Assembly (NCBI GenBank): GCA_964547905.1
Contig: CAZJPN010000018.1
Span: 1-29,494, forward strand
Direction: 5' to 3'
Origin: JAJYLM01 sp964547905
GTDB taxonomy: Bacteria; JAMCPX01
DNA length: 29,494 nt
Part shown: positions 22,488-29,494 of the stretch, piece by piece
Layout of the letters: the number at the start of each line of letters is the position of its first letter
Position numbering within the stretch: position 1 is the stretch's first letter
Notes under the pieces: generated by a model
Databases searched by the model: none
What the model was told of the DNA's origin: nothing
What the model saw: only the letters and a program-made list of their open reading frames with translations
Position numbers and translations under genes: made by a program

Positions 22488-22796
22488 ATGAGTGAAATAA
22501 AGATACCTGAAAAATTAGAAAAAATAATGGATATTGTCAAACAGAATGCAGTAACGTATGCGCATTTTATTAAAACAAGGATCAAGCTCTACGAAATAAG
22601 AAGGCAGTATAACTTATCCGTTTATGAACTTGGACACCAGTTTTATGCAACTTCAAAATCAGGACTTGATGATGTTAAAGTTTTTTCTTCTTCCATCGAA
22701 AGATTGAAAGAACTTGAAAACAAGTTAATGGGCCTGAAAGAAGAGTTACATCAACCAGAGTTGAAACAAACTTCGGATAGCGATACAAAACAATAG
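22488..22796 (+). CDS. Small coiled-coil protein of unknown function
   Basis: 102 residues, charged and helical. Helices run through about 5-40 (PEKLEKIMDIVKQNAVTYAH...) and 65-90 (VFSSSIERLKELENKLMGLKEEL), the second with heptad spacing of Leu. No membrane or catalytic motif. It starts 32 bases after trpF; no clear ribosome binding site. The tRNA follows 25 bases after its stop. I do not recognise the family. Confidence 0.6.
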   Translation: MSEIKIPEKLEKIMDIVKQNAVTYAHFIKTRIKLYEIRRQYNLSVYELGHQFYATSKSGLDDVKVFSSSIERLKELENKLMGLKEELHQPELKQTSDSDTKQ

Positions 22797-22821
22797 ACAT
22801 ATTTTTAAAATCACTTACAAC

Positions 22822-22895
<74 letters not shown>

Positions 22896-22937
22896 TTTTT
22901 CAAGCTCTCTTCCTATGGCATTTTTCGGGTTAATCTA

Positions 22938-22984
22938 ATAGTAAGGGTATTAATGTGAACATAGTAAGGGTATTAATGTGAACA
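22938..22984 (+). repeat. Tandem 23-base duplication across the start of the tyrosine-kinase gene
   Basis: The 24-mer starting ATAGTAAGGGTATTAATGTG occurs at 22938-22961 and 22961-22984 (period 23). Each copy has AAGGG and a GTGAAC. Only the second GTG (22978) is in frame with the kinase; the first (22955) leads to a stop after eight codons. Confidence 0.9.
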
Positions 22985-24828
22985 CCAATGAAATAAAAAA
23001 CACTAACCTAAAATATTATATCGCTATACTTTATAAACGCCGTTGGCTCATTGTCATCATTTCTATTATTGCGATGGTAATGATAATAATGGCTTACGCT
23101 TTAACTCCTCCTGAGTATGTTGCCCGGACAAAGCTGCTTATAGAACCACAGAATTATGCAAGACTAAATTCTGCTACTATGGTTCTCAACAATGAATTTT
23201 CTTATTTTGAGACACTCCCGGAGATTATGAGGAGCAAACCGGTAATACGACTCGCGGCAAAAAGTCTTGGTGTAGGTGAAGAAACAAAGGATTTTAATAG
23301 TATGTGCTCAAGATTGATACACGATCTCCATGTAAACAACCTTCCGGATTCTCTGATATTTACTGTTTCTATAAAATCGAGAGATCCAGTATTTGCCGCA
23401 AACGCAGCCAATGCAATAGTCGAAAGTTATATAAAATTTTTGGATGAAGAGAGACAAAAACGTATACAAGGTATTACGTTCGAGCTGCAGAAAGAGCTTA
23501 CGTCTTTAAAGAATAAGGTAGAGAAATCCGAGATGGACTTGATAAAATATTTTCAAAAACAGGAATCGAACAGCAACGGATTTATTATATCCTGGGATGA
23601 ACCTGATTATAATACCGGAACAAATACGCTATTTGAGCTTCAGATGAAATACATTGCACTGCAGATCGAGCTTGCCAATCTACTGCAGAAATACAAGGAT
23701 AAGTATCCATTGGTTATTCAGTTAAAAAATGAACTAAACACTCTTACCATAAAAACAAACATTCTGAAACAGGCAATGCTGAAAGGGGATCAAAAGCGAA
23801 TCGAGTATATAATGTTGAGTAGGGACGTAGAATTAAATAAAGCTCTCTATAACATTCTCACCAAGGCATTAAAGAATGTAAACATATTTAATGATATCAA
23901 CTATACAACAGTTACAATTATTGAGCATGCCGCTATACCGACGCAAAGATCAAATCACGGTATTATATTCTGGTTGATATTCGGTTCAATTGCATCAATG
24001 GTCACTGGTATCGTATCCGGAATGATAGCGGATCAATTGGACAGCAGTATCGAAGGTGAGAGGGACATAGAAACGTTCGTGAAATATCCTATTATAGGTG
24101 TACTGCCTTTTCTTCAGGAATTAAAAATCAAAGAGACAAACAAATTAATAAACATTATCCATAGCAATTCATCCCAAAGGTACACCGAGGCGTTAAGGCT
24201 TTTAAGAACAAACTTAAAGTATTCTTCCATAGGAAGCTCAAAAGGTGTTTTGCTGGTTACATCAACCGCAAAAAATGAAGGAAAGACAACTGCGGCAGCA
24301 AGCCTTGCGTATATTCTATCCATTACAGGAGCAAAGGTTTTACTTCTTGATGCTGACGTAAAAAAGCCGACAATACATAAGCTGTTCAACAGCGAGACAA
24401 CGCCCGGGTATACAGAGTTACTGATTGATGAAAGACTTGAGCTTATGGATGTAATCAAACAGAGCAATTATGATTCGCTTTATTACCTTACCTCAGGAAG
24501 GCAATCACCTCATTTGGCCGAGTTGCTTGATTCACAACGATCAAAAGAATTGCTCAAGAAGCTTAGAACCAGCTTTGACTATGTTATAATAGATTCACCT
24601 CCTCTTGGCATTATTTCGGATGCTGCCATACTATCATCCGAGGTTGATGATATAATATTTGTTGTTAAGGTCAATGGATATCCAAGAGAACAGATTATAA
24701 GAAGTATTATGTTGCTTGAATCTATCGACACAAAGATAACAGGCATAATATTAACATATTTGAATAAAAATATAGATTATTATGACTATGACAATTATTA
24801 CAATAAGTTATACAATAATACAAAATGA
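22978..24828 (+). CDS. Wzc-like polysaccharide chain-length regulator and tyrosine autokinase
   Basis: 616 residues from GTG 22978 (AAGGG upstream). Membrane helix 1 (about 22-42) and helix 2 (about 320-345) bracket a periplasmic Wzz-like domain with a coiled coil (roughly 165-265). The cytoplasmic BY-kinase domain has Walker A STAKNEGKTT (about 429-438), Walker A' VLLLDADVKKPTIHKLF (about 455-470) and Walker B YVIIDSPPLG (about 535-545). The C-terminus ends in a tyrosine cluster (DYYDYDNYYNKLY) used for autophosphorylation. It controls length and export of capsular or exopolysaccharide. No glycosyltransferase, Wzx, Wzy or Wza gene is nearby, so it is separated from its pathway. Confidence 0.92.
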   Translation: MNTNEIKNTNLKYYIAILYKRRWLIVIISIIAMVMIIMAYALTPPEYVARTKLLIEPQNYARLNSATMVLNNEFSYFETLPEIMRSKPVIRLAAKSLGVGEETKDFNSMCSRLIHDLHVNNLPDSLIFTVSIKSRDPVFAANAANAIVESYIKFLDEERQKRIQGITFELQKELTSLKNKVEKSEMDLIKYFQKQESNSNGFIISWDEPDYNTGTNTLFELQMKYIALQIELANLLQKYKDKYPLVIQLKNELNTLTIKTNILKQAMLKGDQKRIEYIMLSRDVELNKALYNILTKALKNVNIFNDINYTTVTIIEHAAIPTQRSNHGIIFWLIFGSIASMVTGIVSGMIADQLDSSIEGERDIETFVKYPIIGVLPFLQELKIKETNKLINIIHSNSSQRYTEALRLLRTNLKYSSIGSSKGVLLVTSTAKNEGKTTAAASLAYILSITGAKVLLLDADVKKPTIHKLFNSETTPGYTELLIDERLELMDVIKQSNYDSLYYLTSGRQSPHLAELLDSQRSKELLKKLRTSFDYVIIDSPPLGIISDAAILSSEVDDIIFVVKVNGYPREQIIRSIMLLESIDTKITGIILTYLNKNIDYYDYDNYYNKLYNNTK

Positions 24829-24888
24829 AATCACAATTCATGTAGAAAGTATGTAACTTTTGCACGGTGCATCGTGCTAAGAAAATAC

Positions 24889-24917
24889 TTGACAGTTTAT
24901 TTATAATACTTTATGTT
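24889..24917 (+). promoter_or_regulatory. Possible promoter of the lipoprotein gene
   Basis: TTGACA (24889-24894), 17 bases, TATGTT (24912-24917). A perfect TATAAT at 24902-24907 lies in the spacer but has no good -35 at the normal distance. The gene starts 44 bases after the -10. Confidence 0.45.
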
Positions 24918-24961
24918 GTCAACAATAATTTCAATTCAACAATAAGGAACATTTTTAAACA

Positions 24962-26533
24962 ATGAAATCAATAAATAGATTCTTTTTTAATCCAAAGTAT
25001 CTGTATATAGTATTATTGGGTTTATTACTTTTTACAGGCTGCGGCTCTTCACAGGTTACGCCTACGGTTATTGAAAACAAACCAGTAGCAGCATACGAGA
25101 TCAATTATACTGCTTACAATAATATGCTTAATGTACAATCCATTAACGTTACCCCTCCATCTTCAAGGCAAAACTTTACCGGTAAGGCTGGCCTATTCCA
25201 AATAGGCAATGCAATCTTTACAGGTAATTTAATAACAGTAACCGCTTATATAACAAACAATGATGTAAACCCCTGGACAGGCGTGGAAGTGCAGGCGTAT
25301 CAACTCCTTTCTGGCAACAGTGTAACCGTATATAATCCAGACTTTGGCACAGGCTGGTATGTCAACAATCCAGCCAGTGGTGCATGGGGCTGGTTGTTCA
25401 CATCAGGCACACAAGGTTCTGAATTTACTATCCCGGCAGGTGGACAATCGGCGAATAAGATTAACGGCTTTTATACAAACAGCAATTTTAGGGTTGTTGT
25501 TTACGTATACGCTAACGTTCCATTAATATCCGGAATTACCCCAGTATTAGGGCTTGCAGGATCTACTGTTACTATATCAGGCTATAATTTTTCAACAACA
25601 CAGGGTAGTGTAACATTTCATGGTATTCCAGCCACTGTGCAAAGCTGGACGAATAATACTATCGTTGCAACTGTTCCTACGAATGCAACACTGGGCAATG
25701 TAGTGGTGGATACTGTTTACGCAAATACGCCTTATTCAAACCCAATACTGTTTACCCCAGATAATGTATTTACATCCGGTAATTCGATTAAAAACCCGGC
25801 AGGCATTACCGTAGATACTTCAGGCAATGTTTATGCTGCAATTTATAACACTAATAATGATATAGCAAAGTTAACGCCAACAGGAGTAAAGTCGATATAT
25901 TCCAAGGGCAGCAGAGCCGTTCCATACAATTCTCCACTTGACGTTGCGTTTGACACCTCTGGCAAGCTTTATGTAGCAAATTCCGGTAATAACAATATTC
26001 TGGCGGTACCTGCAGGAGGCGGCAAGCCATCTGTTTTCGCAAATGTAGGCGCCACACCGGATGCGCTTTACTTTGCCAATGCAGGTCAATCATGGCCGCT
26101 CTATGTAGCTGACGGCGGTGATGGCACAATCTACTCTGTTGCAGCTAATAAAACCTCAACCGTGTTTTCATCAGGCTTTACAAACCCCACTGCCATTGCA
26201 ACGGATGCATCAGGCGATGTATATGTTGGTGATTGCAGTAATGGCAGCGTATATAAAATAGATCCTACAGGTACAACAATAACAACTGTTATCACCGGTC
26301 TATCATGCCCTGCCGGTATGAAATTGGATCAATCCGGCAACATCTATATCCTCGACGCTGGTACAGGAATAATGTATCAATACTCTCCGATAACCGGTAA
26401 TTATTCTCCTTATGCTGCGGGAACAGGTATTCCAAATGCGAATGGTGGTTTTGCTTTTAATGATACCTTCTCTACCCTTTACGCAAGCCAGGATACACCG
26501 ACAAATGATATTATATCAATACCCATTCAATAA
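24962..26533 (+). CDS. Lipoprotein with IPT/TIG domain and NHL-type beta-propeller
   Basis: 523 residues. A basic N-terminus and hydrophobic stretch end in the lipobox LFTGC (lipidated Cys27), so it is membrane-anchored outside the cytoplasm. Residues about 45-180 form an Asn/Gly-rich beta domain of unknown type. About 188-265 form an IPT/TIG Ig-like domain (PLISGITPVLGLAGSTVTISGYNF). About 270-523 form repeated blades with 'P.GI.VD.SGNVYA', 'PLDVAFDTSGKLYVAN' and 'PTAIATDASGDVYVGD', an NHL/SMP-30-like beta-propeller. Possible roles are adhesion or substrate binding at the surface. The ribosome binding site is weak (AAGGAA, about 12 bases upstream). Confidence 0.82.
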   Translation: MKSINRFFFNPKYLYIVLLGLLLFTGCGSSQVTPTVIENKPVAAYEINYTAYNNMLNVQSINVTPPSSRQNFTGKAGLFQIGNAIFTGNLITVTAYITNNDVNPWTGVEVQAYQLLSGNSVTVYNPDFGTGWYVNNPASGAWGWLFTSGTQGSEFTIPAGGQSANKINGFYTNSNFRVVVYVYANVPLISGITPVLGLAGSTVTISGYNFSTTQGSVTFHGIPATVQSWTNNTIVATVPTNATLGNVVVDTVYANTPYSNPILFTPDNVFTSGNSIKNPAGITVDTSGNVYAAIYNTNNDIAKLTPTGVKSIYSKGSRAVPYNSPLDVAFDTSGKLYVANSGNNNILAVPAGGGKPSVFANVGATPDALYFANAGQSWPLYVADGGDGTIYSVAANKTSTVFSSGFTNPTAIATDASGDVYVGDCSNGSVYKIDPTGTTITTVITGLSCPAGMKLDQSGNIYILDAGTGIMYQYSPITGNYSPYAAGTGIPNANGGFAFNDTFSTLYASQDTPTNDIISIPIQ

Positions 26534-26620
26534 CCATAGAGGGAATTTTTTATGAGAATAGGATTTGTAAATTAATTATTTATATGATAGGCTTACTTCA
26601 TTGTTGGAGATGGAGAGACA

Positions 26621-26812
26621 ATGGTGAATAAAGAAATATCAAAAATGAATACACCTTCTATAAAAAAAGAACAAAGAATTGTTCATAGTAACTCAGCACA
26701 CAATCAAAAACACAAAAAGGTATTCGTAGAACCGGAACTCAGGGAATACCCTCCTCTGAGAAACCTGACATTCTTGACTGTTAGCGGCGTTTCGGGCGGC
26801 ACTGTTTATTAA
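26621..26812 (+). CDS. Small RiPP-like precursor peptide with PqqD/lasso-type leader motif
   Basis: 63 residues, ATG 26621 with GGAGAGA close upstream. The N-terminal half is basic and polar. Residues 35-50 read FVEPELREYPPLRNLT, which fits the Y/F-xx-P-x-L leader motif bound by PqqD-like RRE proteins in lasso-peptide and related RiPP precursors; the usual Gly at the position of P44 is missing. The tail TFLTVSGVSGGTVY is small-residue-rich, like a core. No RRE, leader protease or AsnB-like cyclase gene is in the window, so modification is unproven. It might be an orphan peptide served by enzymes elsewhere. Confidence 0.6.
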   Translation: MVNKEISKMNTPSIKKEQRIVHSNSAHNQKHKKVFVEPELREYPPLRNLTFLTVSGVSGGTVY

Positions 26813-26947
26813 CACCAAACATTATTCTTAGGAATTTCTCGCCTATTTGTAAATCCTATATGTTTTCCGTAAGATTTTTTGTTACAAAACAAACCATGCA
26901 TGCTTTAAAAACTTGAAAATTAATCAGAAATAAATCACACTATAAAT

Positions 26948-27706
26948 ATGAATATAAAGATGATTTATAAAGTATGGTACCGAAATTTCATTGTCTGGAC
27001 GAAATTCATAAAGCCGAGCCTCGTGGCAAATCTCGGTGAGCCGCTATTATATCTTTTACTCATGGGTTATGGCATGGGCAAGCTCGTACCTGAGATAAAC
27101 GGCATAAAATATATAGACTTTCTTGCCCCCGGGCTCATACTATCTTCAGCAATGTATGCTGCAAGCTTCGAAGCAACCATTTCGAACTATACAAGGATGA
27201 TAACTCAGAAAACATACGACGCAATCATGGTAACGCCTGTTAATCTTTCGGAGATTGTAAGCGGAGAGATTCTATGGAGCACAACTAAAGGTCTCATCAG
27301 TAGTATCTTCTTCATAGCAATCATGGGCATATTCGGGCTTATACACTCATGGCTGTTTATAATATCCATAGTTGCAGTTATTATGGATGGTCTGTTCTTC
27401 TCTGCCTTTTCCATGGTCTTTGTCGGATTTTCGCATTCTTACGAATTTTTCAACTACTTCTTCACACTAATCCTTACCCCATTTTTCTTGTTTTCGGGCA
27501 TTTTCTTTCCCATAGATACATTACCCGAGTGGATAAGACGTATTGCGTTCTACATGCCTCTTACACCCATGGTTGATCTGGCAAGGATGTCCAACAACGG
27601 CATTATGGATTACAACGCACTGTTACTTTCTACAATAATGGGTATGCTGAGCATACCCATGGGCATTGTTTCGTACAAACTTATCAAAAAAAGGCTTATA
27701 AAATAA
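26948..27706 (+). CDS. ABC-2-type transporter permease (NodJ-like)
   Basis: 252 residues with about six membrane helices. It contains NLGEPLLYLLLMGYGMGKLVPEINGIKYIDFLAPGLI, typical of the NodJ/ABC-2 exporters, and LTPFFLFSGIFFPIDTLPEWIRRIAFYMPLTPMVDLAR, the conserved ABC-2 C-terminal loop. Such permeases export polysaccharides, lipids or drugs together with an ATPase. No ATPase gene is adjacent, so its partner is probably elsewhere. The start is uncertain: ATG 26948 or one of the next two in-frame ATGs, none with a clear ribosome binding site. Confidence 0.85.
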   Translation: MNIKMIYKVWYRNFIVWTKFIKPSLVANLGEPLLYLLLMGYGMGKLVPEINGIKYIDFLAPGLILSSAMYAASFEATISNYTRMITQKTYDAIMVTPVNLSEIVSGEILWSTTKGLISSIFFIAIMGIFGLIHSWLFIISIVAVIMDGLFFSAFSMVFVGFSHSYEFFNYFFTLILTPFFLFSGIFFPIDTLPEWIRRIAFYMPLTPMVDLARMSNNGIMDYNALLLSTIMGMLSIPMGIVSYKLIKKRLIK

Positions 27707-27976
27707 AGAGCCAGGCTTTCTAATAAAGTAAATTTTTAGTAATCTCCCCTCTCCCCTCTTTTGCAAAGAGGAGTAACAAAGAGAGAAGAGTTTGAGACGA
27801 TGCGAAGTGAAACACGAACGAACTACTTGGTATGCTGTTATAATAATCTGCGTGGACTACTTCGTATCAGTAAGAGAGATAAGCATTCATTGGCAATAGA
27901 TCCGGTTCGCCAAAGAGCGTTGTTTTACGAACAGAGGCGAACAACTCTTCCCTCTAATTCCTGTTGCCTTTCCCGG
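27707..27976. repeat. Intergenic region between convergent genes with a hairpin repeat
   Basis: No credible gene. CCTCTTT-TGC-AAAGAGG (27755-27771) forms a 7-base stem. The flanking CTCCCCTCTCC and TAACAAAGAGAGAAGAGTTTGAG resemble the flanks of the hairpin at 21799-21821. It might also work as a weak two-way terminator, but no T run follows. Confidence 0.4.
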
Positions 27977-29290
27977 TTAATTACCCGGCATGTTTTCGGT
28001 AAGAGGCAGGTATATATTGAATGTCGTCCCCTTACCTAACTCGCTATGAACATCTATATATCCCTTGTGCTGCTTAACTATACTGTATACCACTGACAGC
28101 CCAAGCCCTGTCCCCTTGCCAACGGGCTTTGTTGTAAAAAATGGCTCGAATATCTTTTTCATGACATCCTCATCAATGCCAAAACCTGTATCCGTAACCG
28201 TCACAGACGCAAACCTTCCATGCCTTCCGAATCCATGTTCCTTTATGAATTGTCCATTAATTTCCATAGTACCTGTGCTTATTGTCAAGGAGCCGCCATA
28301 AGGCATTGCATCATTTGCATTTCCTGCAAGGTTCATCAGAACCTGCTCTATTTGAGTCATATTCCCCATTATGGTAAGCTGCCCGGACGCTAATTCCATT
28401 TTTAATATTACATCCTCTCCAAGAAGCTTTTTAAGCAGGTCTGAAAGAATTGTTATTGTTTTATTGATATCCAAAGATGTAAAATTAATAGCCTGTTTTC
28501 TGCCAAAGGTTAGCAAACTTTGCACTAAACCAGACGCCTTTTCAGATGCATTGATGATCTGTTCTACATTATACCTGAGATATTCATTATCTTTTAGTTT
28601 GTCGTAAAGTATATTACTATAACCGATTATAGCGGTAAGCATATTGTTAAAATCATGGCCAATACCAGCTGCGAGCTGTCCCATTGCCTCCATCTTCTGT
28701 GCCTGAAATAATTGCTCTTGAATCTTTTGTTTTTCTACCTTCGTGCGTAGCGACATAATGCCGTACGCCACATCATTTGCAAGCTCTTCAAGCAGCTTTT
28801 GTTCTTCGGCATCAAATGCGTCAAGCTCTGATGCATAGATATTGAATACACCTATGACATTGTTATCTATAATCAGGGGGAGGAACATGACAGATTGATA
28901 ACCTTGCTTGAACGCAGCATCTCTCCATGGAGAAAAATCAGGCTCAGAGCCTATATCTCTTACAAGGAAAGGCTTACCTGTTCTAATTACCTTACCAGAC
29001 ACTGCTTTTTGGGGTTGTGAATCAGCCCATGTAAGGTCTTTGAGCTCTTCTATGTACTCACCTGAAAATCCAGCGTAGGTAACAATTTTAATGCTTTTAT
29101 GTGCATCATGCTCTGCAAATGCAATGAGAGCCATACGATAGTCCCCAGGATCAATGGCGATTTTACATATTTCATTCAGCAGGCTTAATTCATCCGTCGC
29201 CCTTATAATGGCTTGATTACAATCGCTGAGAACCCTTAATGCCCGAATAACCTTACGCACTTGATCTGTCTTACTATTTTTTCCAGCCAT
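27977..29290 (-). CDS. Soluble GAF-domain sensor histidine kinase
   Basis: 437 residues, no membrane segment or signal peptide. Residues about 25-180 form a GAF domain (AVSGKVIRTGKPFLVRDI, VMFLPLIIDNNVIGVFNIYA). A coiled linker follows, then HisKA with the phospho-accepting His212 in AAGIGHDFNNMLTAIIGY, and the HATPase domain: N box NLAGNANDAMPYGG, G1 DTGFGID, F box FEPFFTT, G2 GKGTGLGLSVVYSIVKQHKG. No receiver domain and no response-regulator gene in view, so the partner is unknown. The start ATG 29290 lies beside a short inverted repeat (ATATACCT/AGGTATAT, 29289-29296 and 29318-29325) that covers the ribosome binding region. Confidence 0.92.
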   Translation of the reverse strand: MAGKNSKTDQVRKVIRALRVLSDCNQAIIRATDELSLLNEICKIAIDPGDYRMALIAFAEHDAHKSIKIVTYAGFSGEYIEELKDLTWADSQPQKAVSGKVIRTGKPFLVRDIGSEPDFSPWRDAAFKQGYQSVMFLPLIIDNNVIGVFNIYASELDAFDAEEQKLLEELANDVAYGIMSLRTKVEKQKIQEQLFQAQKMEAMGQLAAGIGHDFNNMLTAIIGYSNILYDKLKDNEYLRYNVEQIINASEKASGLVQSLLTFGRKQAINFTSLDINKTITILSDLLKKLLGEDVILKMELASGQLTIMGNMTQIEQVLMNLAGNANDAMPYGGSLTISTGTMEINGQFIKEHGFGRHGRFASVTVTDTGFGIDEDVMKKIFEPFFTTKPVGKGTGLGLSVVYSIVKQHKGYIDVHSELGKGTTFNIYLPLTENMPGN

Positions 29291-29395
29291 ATACCTTTAT
29301 CCCCTCAGGTTTATTTTAGGTATATAAACACGTAGGAACGGCACCTTGGGAATATACCCAATTATATAATTTATAAATTTTATGATTACATATCG

Positions 29396-29494
29396 TCACG
29401 CTAATGCAATGCCGTCCCTTGTTGTCTCTTTGATCCTGTACATAGCCCCATCGGATAACCTTACCAGATCAAGTGTATTATCCGTATCCTCCGG
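29396..29494 (-). CDS. C-terminus of a probable GGDEF (diguanylate cyclase) protein, cut by window edge
   Basis: 32 codons to TGA on the minus strand, ending DLVRLSDGAMYRIKETTRDG then IALA. This matches the last helix of GGDEF domains (typically ADxAMYxAKxxGRNG), which follows the active site. Only this tail is visible, so cyclase activity cannot be judged. It lies 105 bases upstream of the histidine kinase on the same strand and may share its transcript. Confidence 0.5.
   Translation of the reverse strand, partial: PEDTDNTLDLVRLSDGAMYRIKETTRDGIALA

Noticed and set aside
22938..22984. A two-unit CRISPR-like repeat
   Set aside because: The units are directly tandem with no spacer; it is a simple duplication at a gene start.
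26621..26812. A confident lasso-peptide gene cluster
   Set aside because: The leader motif fits only partly and no cyclase, protease or RRE gene is in the window, so only a precursor-like peptide is claimed.
27761..28039. A 92-codon plus-strand frame
   Set aside because: It starts inside a hairpin repeat, has no family resemblance, and runs into the antisense of the histidine kinase.

Overview
The window looks like a chromosomal segment of a moderately AT-rich, anaerobe-like Gram-negative bacterium. A deltaproteobacterial (Desulfobacterota-type) origin is my best guess. It rests on the hydrogenase-related membrane complex, the tryptophan operon built around a TrpB2-type subunit, the REP/RAYT remnants and the lipoprotein and capsule-kinase genes. 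No marker gene fixes the taxon.

Layout. 1-400: edge of an IS110-family transposase gene with its upstream non-coding end, then a collapsed REP/RAYT-type element. 413-1964 (minus): a TetR regulator and a MaoC-like hotdog protein behind a palindromic, apparently leaderless promoter. 1965-2584: about 600 bases without a gene, rich in hairpins and repeats. 2585-15367 (plus): the main cluster. 15585-22455: a secreted TPR protein, then trpE-G-D-C-B2-F with no trpA. 22488-22895: a small coiled-coil protein and tRNA-Ala(GGC). 22961-27706: a capsule-type tyrosine autokinase, a large lipoprotein, a small RiPP-like precursor peptide and an ABC-2 permease. 27977-29494 (minus): a soluble GAF histidine kinase and the last 32 codons of a probable GGDEF protein.

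The main cluster is the most interesting part. A fluoride (crcB-type) riboswitch at 2618-2676 overlaps an intrinsic terminator and precedes six genes for a membrane complex related to hydrogenase-4, formate hydrogenlyase and complex I (HyfC, HyfE, HyfF, HyfG, HyfI and HyfB homologues). The HyfG homologue has lost all four Ni-Fe-binding cysteines and ends where a processed large subunit would end. The complex is therefore of the Ehr (energy-converting-hydrogenase-related) kind, not a hydrogenase. After a small helical protein comes a second fluoride-type aptamer at 10851-10901, with compensatory changes relative to the first. Here the expression platform is a hairpin that hides a ribosome binding site, so control should be translational. 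It governs a 17-codon leader ORF whose stop overlaps the start of the first of two MutS-like ATPase genes, followed by a HEAT-repeat protein and a HAD/soluble P-type-ATPase-like protein. No CrcB/Fluc or CLC-F fluoride exporter is present in the window. I infer a fluoride-responsive module joining an ion-translocating Ehr complex to paired MutS-like ATPases, with unknown physiological output.
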